Positions 22,912-34,935 of a stretch of 64,000 nucleotides of DNA are shown piece after piece. The notes below the pieces were generated by a model. It searched no databases. It was not told the origin of the DNA and was given only the letters and a program-made list of their open reading frames with translations. The stretch lies in the NCBI GenBank assembly GCA_030142905.1, contig JASJOG010000086.1:1178001-1242000 (forward strand), read 5' to 3'. Both the position numbers and the translations under genes were made by a program. Source of the stretch: Heliopora coerulea. Its lineage: Eukaryota > Cnidaria > Anthozoa > Scleralcyonacea > Helioporidae. The number at the start of each line of letters is the position of its first letter. The first letter of the stretch is position 1.

Positions 22912-25900
22912 ATGAAGTCAAGAGGTCGTGATTTACCCACCGTGGTTCTTGTTGTCTTTGTCACTTTTCTCTTCGGTGCTGCACAGTATGAAGGTATGTT
23001 CCATGTCGATCGTATTAATGACATTTGATGCTTTCAAACTGGAGCGTCGGTTAGCAATTATAATACGTCTAGGGACACAGGCTGGTGCAGCTGGTGATAG
23101 TAACGTTTTCTTTCAAAAGCTGTTTAACTTTCCCAACATTTTAGTCAGAATTCATAAATTGAAAGCGATTGTATTTAGCAATAAAGGGAGGCTTCCGCCT
23201 GGGGAACGTTCTTTTTGTGAACGTATGTCTCCACATGTGTTTTTCCAAGTAGGCCTCAGGCTCGTACATGTCCAAGCTATAAAGATACATGGCTGTAGTT
23301 TTACGGCTCTAATCGTCTAGTTAGCTCAGGCTAACTAGACGATAACTTATAAGACGATAACTTATATTCGGAATTCATACGTTGATGTTGCCTGCTCTCA
23401 CAGTTGTTCAACGCAGTTTATGTGCTAGGATGACCTAGGGACATTTTCTAAGACTAAGGTCTTAGAAAATGTCCCTAGGTCATCCTAGCACATAAACTAC
23501 GTTGGACAACTGTGCGAGCAGGCAACATGAACGTATGAATTCCGAATATTGTACCAGCTAACGAGACAGTGTCAGTTGGATGTTCTGGAATTACGTTATG
23601 ATGATGAGAACTTTTTATTCTATTCATTCTTCAGATGTCCACGGAGCCACGGTGCACGAAATCCCAAGAACCATCGATGTTTGTTATAACCATTACAACC
23701 AAACCCTTCTACCCAATGCATTAGGCGATAAATCAGTCAACGATGCCAAATTGAGGATGTTCAAATTCTTTCCTTTAGTGTATACTCTTTGTTCTCCACA
23801 ATTACTTCAATTCTTGTGCTCAGTCTATTTGCCTCGTTTCAACCGTGAGATCAACACTCGACAGCTGCCATGCCGATCCAGTTGTGACAGAATTTACAAG
23901 GCTTGTTCTTATGCAATTAATCGCTTGAAGTTTCATTGGCCAGCTGAAATGACATGCGATAAATTTCAAAATGGAGCTTCGTGTTACGGTAAGTTACGGT
24001 ACTTGGTTTTGTATGTAGAAGCAACAGTGGCGTGCTGGCTTGTCTTTGTCAGGGGAGGCCAACATTAACGTTGGCGCCCCATCACTTCTAAAATTCATGC
24101 CATGGACAGCCGCGATTGTAGAGAAGTCAATACTCCATAGTAGCTATTTTTTAGCTATATTCAAGCTTTGATAATTTGTAATAGATACAATATGAGCGGC
24201 CGATCTGTATGGGATTTACAAGGCGAGCCGTAGTAAAACCTCATACAGATCGGACGCGAATATTGTATCTTTCTTAAAATACGAATACATTTAAATGGCC
24301 ATGTTTATCGGTTATTTTGAAGTTTCAGTTAATTTTAACGTAGAAAATGGAAGGGGAAAGTTCAGCCCATCGTTAATGAAGGATTGAAGGCCTCGAAACT
24401 CGTGTTGTTCAGATAATTTGCATAAGTTGCTGTCGAGATTTACAGCTTACTTGACCAGATGATACTCTTGTATCAAGATCGAATTGTAGGGTTATTGCAT
24501 CGAGGTGTTCGAGTTATTCGTATTATGCATGTCTAACAAGTTGTTTCCTGGTATTTTGGGTTTGACCAGTAATGTTCTGTGTATAAATTATTTTGTGTTT
24601 TACTTGGGTTTAGATCTATTTCGTCCAGTTCAAAGACCACCTTTGCGTGAAGGTATGTGCTTTTTTACTGTGTGATCAGATGTGCGTATGTATTTTTGGT
24701 TGATTGTTTGTAATTATTGTGCGAAAGCTTCCTTGCACCCCACGTATGGATTAAAAGCCTGTTACAGTCCCTGTAGTTTGGCGGAAAAGATTGGTCTCTC
24801 AAACTGTGCTGGACTGATTCAGAACAGGTAATGTGGCCCAACACTTTTCATAATTTTCTTTTCATTTCTTAGGTGGATATCGGCCTCAACGGTCCGCAGA
24901 TCAGTGCCAAACAATCACACCCAACCTAATTTGTAAAAATGTCCTCGACGCCTCTTCTGAACGTGCAACTGAATATTTCTCCACTTCATTGCTTTTCTCG
25001 AATAGCCAGAGAAATTATTTCAACCACACGTCGAAAGATGAAGCCCTCTACGAATTGAGCAGATTCTTGCCTTTGTTGAGCTCTTTGTGGTGGGAAAGAT
25101 CCTCCAAAGTATTCAGGGACTGTGCCAATGATCTGACGCTTCTCTTGTGTCACCTTTACGTACCTGTATGTCCCATGAGAACCCAAAGCGTCACTCAAGA
25201 TCAATGTCGTCGAATCATGAATGCGACGTCCAATTGTCACACGGCCATAACTCGCCTGCAGGAGCAAAAGGCTGACTTCCAATGGCCTCCCGTACGAGTG
25301 AACTGTTTTGATAGCAAGTGGTTCAGTAATTCAACGAGGCAGAGCAGCTGTGAGTCAGGTTTTCTTTTACAGAACATTGCGCGCGTCTCATATGCCTGGG
25401 AGACTGGCCCTAACAGATAATGGCGGGCGGAAGTAAAAACTATGTAGGTTAAACTAAGATATGGTTTAAGTCATTGCCACGAAAATCTTTGAGATCACCT
25501 AGCGGAAAATATTTCGTAACTTTATAATGAAGATTAAAGCCCAGTTTAGTATTTTAAGAATAGCCATGAACACAGTAGAATCGATTCATAAGATTTAAGA
25601 AACATCTTACTATTATCTTGCTTAAAATGCTATGCTGGGCTTTAATCTTCATTATAAAGTTACGCTTCTCGCCTGGTCAGTCATTGGCTGAAAATATTTC
25701 GTGGTCCAAGACCAATGTCATGTCTTAGATCATAAGCAAATGAAGAAACTATTACAGAAACATTGTTTCCCTGGAATGTTTTGCAAACGTGGCCAAAAAA
25801 GGAAACATTTCGAGAGAAACATCAGGGGCGTAGTTTATGGGGTGTGTGGGTGAGTATCGAATATCGCCCTCCAAAGTTTGTCAGAAAAGCAGAAGATTCG

Positions 25901-28900
25901 GGCAAAATCTGGTTTGGTAAGGTAGGTCATAATCGCTTTTGGTTACTGGTTTAAATTCAGTTTACGTATTAGGGCTAACGAAGCAAGGGTGCACCATACT
26001 AGCCTTGAATGCACGTCAAATTAAATTCGGGCAGTTTTTAAAAGGATACAATATTCGGTCAAGCGGATGGTTTCCCTTATACATCTGCTGAATACAGTTA
26101 ATAGAATGCCTTTCGAAATCGTGTTTGTAATGTTAATCGGAGCAATTGTCTTTCCATTTACTTTGGGAATTCAATGTTTGCATGAAAATGAAAAAATCGC
26201 AAAGTATTCTGGGAGTTGTATTCGGCTGACGTAATAAGGGAAACCGGCCATTAAGCTGCACGCCCTTCCCCCTCCCAAATGAAAATGGGTTAACTACGCC
26301 CTTGAGAAACATTTTCACAAGCGGTGTAAATTAATTACAGCGCAGTGTATACAACAAAGTTCAGGGAAACTAGGTAACGCTGTTCCTTAGGTGGTCAAAC
26401 GACGAAACGATGTCTCCGAAACAGAAACCGAGGCTAGGAAGCAAAAATGATTCTGAATCCTCTGAGAAACATTTTATGCTTACCGGGGAGCAAGTTTGCT
26501 TCCCCAACAATGTTTCCTCTAGTGGGCAAACGGAGAAACATTTGAGGAAACGTTGAAAAGCTCAAACGTTTCCTCAATCATTCCTCGTTTGCCCAATGCC
26601 TGAGTTGTACTTCCGTCTATAGTAATCCGTTAGTGCCGGTTTTCCGCGGGATATTAAATCCAGTGATGTGGTGTAAATTAGAGGCAACAGTGGTTCTTAA
26701 CATTTCTCCCGTTTGTGATCTTCCTCTTTGACGAACCAAGACACTCCTGTGAGAACCGCGTGCGAGCCTGGGCTCGAAAATATAGTTGCTGACGTACTAT
26801 AACGCCTGTAATACTAAACAATTTAAGGTATGTTTTGTGACTCCGAATATTTTAATTTCATTCTTATGGCGATCGGAGCAGAAAATCAAGGTTGCAAAAT
26901 ACGGAAACAGGTGGTTACTTCGGTATTTCGAGTCAAGCGCAATTTAGCAGACCCTTGAATGAATTAGGCAATTGCGGACTCACCAAACGGTATCTCTGAC
27001 CCTAATCTAATTTTAATCCTAGTCCTAAAAGGTCAGCGGTTTGTTGGGGTCCGCATAACTGCACTCTAGTCAAACGGTGTTTAGCAAGTAGTGTATTATC
27101 ACTAAACCTTCGTAATTTTGTCTTGCAGATTTATTTGAAGCACCAAGAATATCTCCACCACCAATGAATATCAGAGTGTCCTCTCGTTCTTCACATGAGA
27201 TTCACATTGCATTTCAGGGTACAAGGTCTCCATATGGGCTCCGCTTGGCAACTGCAGTGTTGTACAGATGGAAGGACAGCGGAGAACCTTACAAATTGCA
27301 ACGAATAAATGAAAGGCAAAACTCTGCGCGGCTTAGATCTCTGGCTCCAGGAAAAGACTATGAGATAAACGCGGCGGCATATAATCGTACATCTGGCTTT
27401 CCTGGAGTGTTTATCACTGTCACGAACAACACATTTGGTAAGAGCGTGTGTGGCATGTTTTTCCAGGGGCCTCGGTGCGGCATGGGCGATTCTTGTTTTT
27501 ACGCCCACTTCAAGATGGCGGATACTTACTGTGAGGACGTAAGAACTATTCGCGCACGCGTTATATTATAATTCAACATGTCTTCTCACTTAAGATTCTG
27601 GTTAGGAAAACGGAGAGGGTAAAGCTTAGGGTTAGGGTTGGGATCGGGATTGGAGTTAGGATTAGCTCTAAACCTAACCCTCATCCTAACACAACCCTAA
27701 TCCTAACCTGAATCTTAGGTGAGAGGACATGTTGAATTATAACGCCAGCGCTAATAGTTCTCAGGCTCTCATGATAAGTATCCGCTACCTTGAAGTGGGC
27801 GTAAGAAAAAAAGTCGCATGGCACGGGAGATGTGGGGATGTGACGAAACATCGGGGAAATTCGGGAAATCGGGGCTGAAACCAACAGCGTCGGCGTTGAA
27901 CTTTGGTTGGGTAAAGTACAACAAGTTGCGCAAAAATTCGGGTAATTTTTTTGATTCCCCCAGTCAAAGTAGGCAAGTTTCACCTCAGTTTCATTATAAA
28001 GTTGGCTAAAATAATTAACATTGAAATTTATACGTTAGATATATGAGAGCTTGGAAATATCTCGAGATGATAGATGAACGATCGTCAAGCCCTATCCTCA
28101 GAAAAACGATTTCTGAGCTCCAGACGGGGATCGGTCATCCGAAGGTTGCGGGTTCGATCCCTTTCTGGGGCTCAGAAATCGTTTTTCGGAGGATAGGACT
28201 TGACTAACGTTCATCTACCATCTCATAATTAACATTCGTAGGATAAAGGTTATGAAAGAGACGGCGACTAGAGAATGTATGATTATTGCTGATTAGAGGC
28301 AAATTATCGATGCGGAATTTTTCAATTTAGATACGTAATTCTTCTTAATTATCATTAAAAATCAGTCCGAAGATTTTCCTCCCAAAATTCACCGGTCCGG
28401 ACCGGTCCAACATCGTAAAATATCGGACCGTTCAGTAAGCAATCAGCATGCGTAATTTTGCATGTGGACCGGATAACGAGCTCAACCATATGATAAATCT
28501 TAATTACTATTCGGTGAATATCTAGGTATTCGACCCAGTAACGCCCCTATTACTCGTCTAATTGGTATTTTGATTATCTGTAAGGACGTTGCCAAGCTGA
28601 AACAACTGGCGAAGACTTAATTCAAGGGGTGTTTTTCTGGAACACTACAGATGCCAAAAATCTTCGTCTTGTTCGCTGTCCGTATGGAAGCCTAGTCTCA
28701 TCATCAAGTGGTTTCGGCGATTATGAAGAGCTACCCTATGATGTTCAATACACCCCGGGCGCAAGGCGATTTTGTCGATGCAATGACGAAGTCTGCCAGG
28801 ATCCTTACTGGAGTGAACCAACCACCTATGACTGCAATTACAAGACGTTCAGTGATTCGAGCGTGACTGAAGAATTATCTTATCTCTTCCAGGTACGGGC

Positions 28901-31189
28901 AACGCAAAGGCGTTTTCATGGTATCGCCCTTTGATACCATTGCTCGCCAACTCTTACCTATTGTAAGTCCCAGGTTAGTGGTTCCGAATCTTCTTCGTAC
29001 CCAGTACACCCCTAAAGTGCGTTTGAGATTCCCGTACTCAGAACTGCTGTCTCGCTTCGTCTCCTGCACATTTGGTTAACATTATTACCTCCTAACTTAT
29101 CTCTTTGCCATGGGCTTCTTCTGGAAAGGGTCGAGTGGGTGAGGCTCGCGAAACTTCCACAAGTCATTCCTCTTTTTATTATTGCTTTATTTCCATTTTA
29201 AAGAAAATCCAGTCGCCAATTTCCATCGTGTCGTGGAATGCCTTATTGTAGAACATCTGTCAAAATTGTGTTCTTTGCACAAATACGTGGAAGTAAATTC
29301 AAATTACTCGAAATAATTCTTTCGAAATTCACATTTCTAGTTGCTGGTAACAGGTGAAAGGATGCCGGTTAATGTCAGTGAAGAGCTAGTTAACATAACG
29401 AAAAACGTGACAGGATTTCAACCAGACGATGTAACTTACACCATGTTAATCTTGGAGAGCATTGTCCAAATGGTGATATATTTGGATGAGGTTAGTGTCC
29501 ACAATCTAAATTATTATTTACTGGTAGAGGTCCGTGACGGCACAGCTCAAGGATGGCAACCATGACTGCGGGAGTATGGTGCGAGATTTCTGTCGCAACA
29601 CGGAATGGTGGCATTGAATTAACTTGAGCAAAATTCTTAAGGTATTCATTCAGGGTTTGTTCCACGGCGTTAAAAACAGGAAGTTGTCGTAGTAGAGAAC
29701 AGTTGGTAGAGTGTAGACTTCGCATTCACATTTTACAGGACCGGAACACGATTTAAAAATTAGGCTTTAATTTTGCTGCCATCTCATTTTATCGTTTTTC
29801 TAACTTCTTGTTTTCAGAGTGGTCCCAATATCGTTAAGGTGGTGAATAATATTTTGAATATCCAACCAAGTATTTTAGTTGAGAGTCAAAGAGACTCGGA
29901 AACTTCAACAAGGTAATACGAAGCAATGTAAATTAGTGAGGCAATGGTATAAAATGTGAAACATTATACTTGTGAATAATTCACGAGGAAAAAGAACTAC
30001 CGTTGTTTCATGTTGAAGTTCTCAAAGTAGTTAGGATTAAAAGCAAGTTGATTTTTTTTTTCGAGACTTAAAAAAACTTCAAAAATTTAGCTTCAAACTG
30101 GAACTGTCGTCAATGGAAGTAGCCATAGGAAGCTAAATGCACTAAAAATATTGTCTAAAATTAGCTTCCTTCGGTTAATTCCTTTGCTGATGGTTATAAC
30201 TAGGCAGAACTGAAACGTTGGGTCAATACTTCTAATTGCTAATAAAAAAAAATTCACTTAGTTTTTTAACCAGTTTTGCTTTGAGAAATCTATATTTCTT
30301 CACTCGGTTGCTTATGTAACGTTTTCACCAAACAGCTGTATAGTTAGTGGTTTTTAACTAAACATACATGCACCGATCGTTGTGTACTGATTTCGCGAAG
30401 TGAGTTTTGTTTTTCAGGATTTTGCTTGTATTAGAAAGATATTTGGAATACATACCCATTGAGCTTGGCAAAAATGTGACGCAAAGCGAAGAAAATCTCG
30501 CCGTTCAGTCGCAAGAAATTAGTGCAAAAGATTTCAAGGGTGTTGGAGCGGCGTCTCTACTAGACTCCGAAGGTGAAGGAACACAGAGTAAATTTTTACT
30601 TTATGACGAGGCAACTGCTCGACCGCTTGTTTCTCAGGTGTCGTTGACTTTGCCGCCATCTTTGTTTGAAAACTTAAAGGTCGATCGTGAAGCTCAAAAT
30701 CAACGTATTTCCTTCGTCATTTATCGTCAAACATCACTGTTCCAATCTTTGGATCGAAACACGTCAGACCTCAATAACCAGACCGTGAGGAAGAAGAACA
30801 GCTTTGTGATCGCAGGAACTGTGAAAGGGTTCGAAATGACCAATCTGACAGACCCTGTTGTATCCACTTATGACCCTTTGGAGGAGGGAATAGAAGAAAC
30901 TACTGCTTGCGTGTTTTGGGATTTTAAACTGAATGATGGTGTGGGTGATTGGTCGGATGATGGTTGCACTTACAAAGGAACCAAAAATGGAATGGTGACT
31001 TGTCACTGTAATCACCTGACCAACTTTGCAATATTAATGGTAATATATTATAATTTATAACAGTATAATTTAATTATGTCATATAATTCTGTCTCTCTCT
31101 GTCTCTGTCTCTCTGTCTCTGTCTCTCTGTCTTTTTCTCTCTGTCTCTCTGTCTCTGTCTCTCTGTCTCTCTGTCTCTGTCTCTGTCTC

Positions 31190-31233
<44 letters not shown>

Positions 31234-33984
31234 TATATATTTAGTATTTAAAAACGAGTAGGAGTGCTCTATCGCAATTTAAAACACGAGACGATAGTCT
31301 GGTGTTTTAGATCTGATAAAGCACGAACTACGACTTTTTAAATGTCTTATAAAATGGACCTCGTAATACGCTAATGCGCGGAGAACGTTTGGATGCTTGT
31401 TTTCTAAGTCGGAAAACTTTACTTCTTCTTCTTCTTCACCTATGAAGTCACATGTGTCTATCACATATAAAGACACGACATTGTTATGATTTTCTTTCGT
31501 ATTTCCCTCATGAATTTTTAATGAATCTTAGAAATATTAATATTATATTAGTGCTGTTTCTAACGCTTTTCTCTCAGGATGTTTATGTTGGCGACCGCAA
31601 TGACGAGGCCCACAACAAGGCACTGAGTATCATTAGTTATATTGGATGTGCTCTGTCTTTAGTTGGTCTGATCCTGACAATAATCACCATACTAATATTC
31701 AAGTGAGTAAATACATCAGGCTTTATTGTGATTTACAAACGGTATGACAAGCATTCATGGTTATTAATTTGGGCAAAGTAGCTAAGACCTATATTCTGTT
31801 TTATTTTTTCCGAGAACTAATTTCACAATTTTGACACAAAAGCCATAAATACAGTAATCAGCCGCTATATTCTCTTGGGAATGGTATACCCCATACTGTT
31901 TGTTTCAGAAAGACGTGGTGTTTTGACTAAGGAAACCCAGTTTGACGTGATTCAAGATTTATACTAAGATGGAGTCAGAGTCAACTGATTCACGACTTGA
32001 AAGAACTTTTGAGAGAATGCAAGGTTCAAAACTTTTAAGTTTGGATGTTGCTGAGAGCAAAACGTTCCTTGAAATATGATGTACTATTCGATGAAGCAAC
32101 TTAGGATTTCTCCAAAACTATACTTGGCTTTTATGATAATCGATCGTGTGTTTATGATTTGATTAGTTCAAAACTTTGCTAAAGTTGATACTTTGGCTGT
32201 GACGTAATGGTTTATTTCTGAGAAATCTCGAAGTGCATTACTGTTAATTTCGCAAAATAAGGTATACGAGAATGAAGCAAAGGAAGTAAAGGAAGTTAAG
32301 AATATGAGAACTGTGCCCCTACGTTGTTGGATAGAATGTACTTGTATCGCTATTGTTCATTTGAAAACTCATGTTTCAAGTTTCTTTTAACTTCGATCGC
32401 TCTTCAGTTCGTAAAGATGTACTTTTGTGAAATTTCAGAGATCTTCGCAACAAGGCTCCCTCTCAGATCTTACTCAACTTCTGCATCGCTTTGTCCATAA
32501 CATTGGCCGTGTTCTTAGCGGCTGCTGAACGTTCAAAGACATCTTCATTGGCCAGTTGTCGTGCAGCAGCAATAGCGTTGCATTATTTTGTTCTAGTGGT
32601 GTTCATGTGGATGGCGATAGAAGCCTTCAACATGTATCTGTTGTTTGTCAAAGTTTTGCCGAAGTATATCTCGCACTTTTTTCTGAAGTGCTGCCTTGCA
32701 GGCTGGGGTGAGTCGAATAAATAGTCTCGTATGATAAATCATGTATTTGTGCCTGTCATAAAGTGGGTAACAGGAGCAACAGCAAGAAGAAGAAGAACAA
32801 CAACAACAATATCATCATCAAGTGTCAGCAAGAAAGCTAACAACAGCAACAGCAAAAACGACGACAACGCGAATTACGACAACAGCAGCATTTACAACAG
32901 CAACTAGGACAACGACAACATCGAAAACAACAACGACAACAACAACGACGACAATAACAACGACAACAACAACGACAACAACAACAACAATAGTAGCAAT
33001 AACAGCAATGACAACATCAGTAACCACAACAGCAATATCAACGGCATTATTATCAACAACAGCAGCAACGATTACAAATTCAGTTTTCATCATTTCATAT
33101 TAATCAGACAGTTATTGATCTGTGCCAGGCTTGCCAGCATTCATCGTGATTATTACAGCGGCTGTGGCTATCGACAACTATGGTGATGAACATTTGTAAG
33201 TAACGCTTTCAATCTTTTGACGTTTATTAGCAAAACCATTCACCTTAACATGGTTTTAACAAAGCATGATGTCAGTTAGGATGACAATTTTATGTAAAAT
33301 TCTATGTTCGTTTGTATTCTTTATATGAAATGTTCGCCTCGGTATATTTTATCAGGTGTAAAGTCCTTTACGCGTGATCAAATACGCGCAGCCAATCGGA
33401 GAGTATATGTTTTGGGTATTAACGAGTTTTTGAATTATTTTTCTAGCTGTCGTCTTCAAGGCCTTCCTTTTCAAGTTGCTTTTCTAGCCCCAGTTATGCT
33501 CATTCTTGTTGGAAACTCCGTCGCTTTCGTCTTCATTATACGTTCTCTTCTTACTTCTGGAAGCAAAGTTACCGCTGACCGAAAGGCTGGCGGTCTTCGG
33601 CAAGCCAGACGAAGTGCTGCCATATTTGTTGTGCTTGGTTTAACCTGGCTGTTTGGAGTACTTGCGGTCAACGACGCCAAACTAGCATTTCAGTATTTGT
33701 TTTGTATATTCAACTCAACTCAGGGCTTTCTAGTGTTCATATTTTACTGCGTTCTCTCAGTTGAAACCAGAGCAAAATACAAGGTACTGTTTTGTAGAAA
33801 AGAGAAAGACTCCGAGTATGGACACCGACGCCATCATGGTTTGAGTTCAGATACAAGATTTCACGAAGTCCATTCAAGCCAAAGTCCCCGTAGTTACAAT
33901 GACACTGCAAGTTCAGGAACTTCCATTTCTCCTACGAAACACGTTACCGGCGTCGAGCTCAATTCGCTGAAAACAGATCAGTAG
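22912..33984 (+). CDS. Adhesion G protein-coupled receptor with two Frizzled-like CRDs, FN3, HormR, GAIN/GPS and 7TM (complete, 1144 aa)
   Basis: Thirteen exons: 22912..22993, 23635..23988, 24614..24652, 24873..25349, 27129..27437, 28585..28892, 29341..29490, 29818..29912, 30418..31039, 31578..31702, 32439..32707, 33129..33195, 33447..33984 (3435 nt, phases consistent). Residues about 1-24 are a signal peptide (TVVLVVFVTFLFGAA). Then Fz-A (28-145), linker, Fz-B (158-317), FN3 (318-420), HormR (421-523), GAIN with GPS (524-812). The GPS has WDF, WS, GC, CHCNHLTNF, so autocleavage is expected at HL|T near 805/806. Seven helices follow: TM1 in exon 10, TM2-3 in 11, TM4 in 12, TM5-7 in 13 (including FVVLGLTWLFG for TM6), then a Ser-rich cytoplasmic tail. 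TNFAILMDVYVG would be the tethered agonist. Ligand and G protein are unknown. It is a membrane receptor of the secretin/adhesion class. Its paralogue lies just downstream. Confidence 0.88.
23364..23549. repeat. 186-bp near-perfect palindrome in intron 1 of adhesion GPCR 1
   Basis: Two arms of about 90 bp (outer ends ATATTCGGAATTCATACG and its complement, inner TAAGAC/GTCTTA) around a loop of about 4 nt. It ends 85 bp before the Fz-A exon. A short palindrome (CTAGTTAGCTCAGGCTAACTAG) precedes it at about 23317-23340. Confidence 0.85.
23635..23988 (+). CDS. Exon: Frizzled-like CRD, class A (adhesion GPCR 1)
   Basis: Part of the gene at 22912-33984. Fz signatures: LPNALGDKS, FFPLVYTLCS, FLCSVYLPRF, LPCRSSCDRIYKACSYAI, WPAEMTC. 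It has eight cysteines. Compared with canonical ten-cysteine Fz CRDs, positions 1 and 5 are absent (PRF replaces the usual PVC). The exon is symmetric 1-1. Confidence 0.85.
24614..24652 (+). CDS. Exon: 13-residue linker between Fz-A and Fz-B (adhesion GPCR 1)
   Basis: Part of the gene at 22912-33984. Encodes DLFRPVQRPPLRE, proline-rich, phase 1-1. Equivalent small exons lie at 45850-45879 and 53528-53587 in the paralogue. It is supported by splice sites and by this positional conservation. Confidence 0.65.
24873..25349 (+). CDS. Exon: Frizzled-like CRD, class B (adhesion GPCR 1)
   Basis: Part of the gene at 22912-33984. Features: DQC, LIC, NYFNHTSKDEALYELSRFLP, LLCHLYVPVC, DQCRRIM, SNC, WPPVRVNC. 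Eight cysteines; positions 6 and 10 of the canonical Fz pattern are missing. Phase 1-1. The donor is AGCT|GTGAGT at 25350. Confidence 0.75.
25515..25664. repeat. MITE-like element with about 29-bp terminal inverted repeats
   Basis: Begins CGTAACTTTATAATGAAGAT and ends with its complement. The inner part is also partly self-complementary. It lies in the intron between Fz-B and FN3. Confidence 0.75.
25665..27128. other. Intron between Fz-B and FN3 exons of adhesion GPCR 1
   Basis: No exon supported. Nothing recognisable except low-level internal similarity among segments rich in GAAACATTT near 25750-26590. Confidence 0.45.
27129..27437 (+). CDS. Exon: fibronectin type III domain (adhesion GPCR 1)
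   Basis: Part of the gene at 22912-33984. SPPPMNIRV at the start, a Trp in strand C (LYRWKDS), LRSLAPGKDYEINAAAYN with the conserved Tyr, and GVFITVTNNTF at the end fit FN3. One domain per symmetric 1-1 exon. Confidence 0.75.
27493..27810. repeat. About 318-bp foldback with telomere-like core
   Basis: Imperfect arms (TTACGCCCACTTCAAGATGG left, its near-complement right) surround a core with TTAGGGTTAGGGTTGGG on one side and CCTAACCCT-type units on the other. MITE-like. It lies 55 bp after the FN3 exon. Confidence 0.75.
28064..28224 (+). repeat. Foldback element with tRNA-like B-box in the loop
   Basis: Arms (GAGATGATAGATGAACG left, near-complement right; inner arms CAGAAAAACGATTTCTGAGC and complement) enclose a loop containing GGTTGCGGGTTCGATCCC, a good pol III B-box. 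It lies in the intron before the HormR exon. Probably derived from a SINE; no complete tRNA fold. Confidence 0.7.
28585..28892 (+). CDS. Exon: hormone receptor (HormR) domain (adhesion GPCR 1)
   Basis: Part of the gene at 22912-33984. GRCQAETTGEDL, FFWNTT, VRCPYGS, RRFCRCNDEVCQDPYW and DCNYKTF give six cysteines and the tryptophans of the HormR fold found before GAIN domains. Phase 1 in, phase 0 out. It is longer than the HormR exons of the paralogue by an insert after CPYGS. Confidence 0.75.
29341..31039 (+). CDS. Exons: GAIN domain and GPS (adhesion GPCR 1)
   Basis: Part of the gene at 22912-33984. Three exons (29341..29490, 29818..29912, 30418..31039) encode the GAIN fold. The last carries SLTLPPSLFENL, VVSTYDPL and the GPS: CVFWDF, WSDDGC, TCHCNHLTNFAIL. 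All GPS cysteines and the HL|T cleavage tripeptide are present, so self-cleavage is expected. Confidence 0.88.
31088..31230. repeat. (CTCTGT)n and (AT)n microsatellites
   Basis: A run of CTGTCT/CTCTGT units to about 31191 followed by an (AT) run of about 36 bp. It begins 48 bp after the GPS exon of adhesion GPCR 1, inside the intron. Confidence 0.9.
31578..33984 (+). CDS. Exons: seven-transmembrane segment and cytoplasmic tail (adhesion GPCR 1)
   Basis: Part of the gene at 22912-33984. TM1 YIGCALSLVGLILTIITILI, then DLRN at loop 1, TM2 ILLNFCIALSITLAVFLAAA, TM3 with HYFVLVVFMWMAIEAFNMYL, TM4 PAFIVIITAAVAI, ECL2 Cys (FCRLQG), TM5 VAFLAPVMLILVGNSVAFVF, TM6 FVVLGLTWLFGVLA, TM7 YLFCIFNSTQGFLVFIFYCV. 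These match family B2 GPCR signatures. Confidence 0.9.
32775..33065. repeat. (ACAACG)/(CAA)n simple repeat
   Basis: Long impure trinucleotide run in the intron between the TM3 and TM4 exons. Open frames across it are artefacts of composition. Confidence 0.85.
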
Positions 33985-34301
33985 GAAGTACTATGGTTCA
34001 GTAGATTAAAGATGTTGGAACGAGAACCTTGAGTAACAAAAAATTGTGAGAAAAAATTTACAACGCTGAATTTCGTATACTAACGTTTCACATGTGAAAT
34101 TTTGAACCAAGTTATTTCACATTTGAATTGGGTATTTCGTATGTGAAACATTCCGATTTCGTGTGTAAAATGAAAATTTCATGTGTGAAAACATTCCAAT
34201 TCCTCATATTTTTTCACAAGTGAGATGACACGTCAAATTTTCTTAAGGGCACCAAAGAATAGGAGAACTGGAACGGCCTAACATAAATTAAAATTCTCTC
34301 A

Positions 34302-34307
34302 AATAAA
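34302..34307 (+). terminator. Candidate polyadenylation signal of adhesion GPCR 1
   Basis: AATAAA 318 nt after the stop codon. Confidence 0.45.
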
Positions 34308-34935
34308 CTAGTTTCTTCAGAATTTATTTCTTAACTTCATTGATACTTTCAGCCTCAACGAAATTGGAATGCTTGGTGCGGAAAGACTTTTAGTAGCATT
34401 CTTTCGTGCTTTTGCCGTGCATCCACGAAACAGGTGACACAGAAGCAAATTTGGTTTTCCAAAAGAAGGAATGTGTCTAAATTGGGCCAAAACATTTTTG
34501 CTGTCTCCGAAGGAAGATCTCCACCCACCCCGTCTTGTTTCACGACTGGTAGAACGAGGAGACACTGAGGCAGTTTATACAAGTGAACATAAACCGCGGC
34601 TCAATTAAGCCGCGAGAACTCGTTTAAATGGTGCCATGGTGAACTTGTTCATGACCAAGAAGAAAGGCGCTGTTACATAGATATAGGAGGCTGCTAAATG
34701 TTGGATTTTTTGTCCCGCGACTGTCATCCTGGTGTATGTAGTAATCCCAGGGCGGTCTACGCAGCAAATATCTGCACATGATTCGTCCCCAAGGCTCTCT
34801 TAAATTTAATACATACATCAGAATGACATCACAAGGCACCAAGTCGCACATGTACCAGCACCGAAAGGCGAGTCTACTTTAAGTCGAAACGATACTCAAA
34901 AATGGACCTTCGGCAGCTTTTAGCTGCAGTGTATG

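Noticed and set aside
31076..31261. Open frame with Leu/Ser/Cys repeats then Ile/Tyr repeats
   Set aside because: Translation of the CTCTGT and AT microsatellites.
32818..33103. Open frames rich in Thr or Val on both strands
   Set aside because: Simple repeat composition in an intron of the first adhesion GPCR.
22912..33984. A Frizzled or Smoothened receptor
   Set aside because: The CRDs are Fz-like, but the GAIN/GPS domain and the family B2 7TM signatures place it with adhesion GPCRs.
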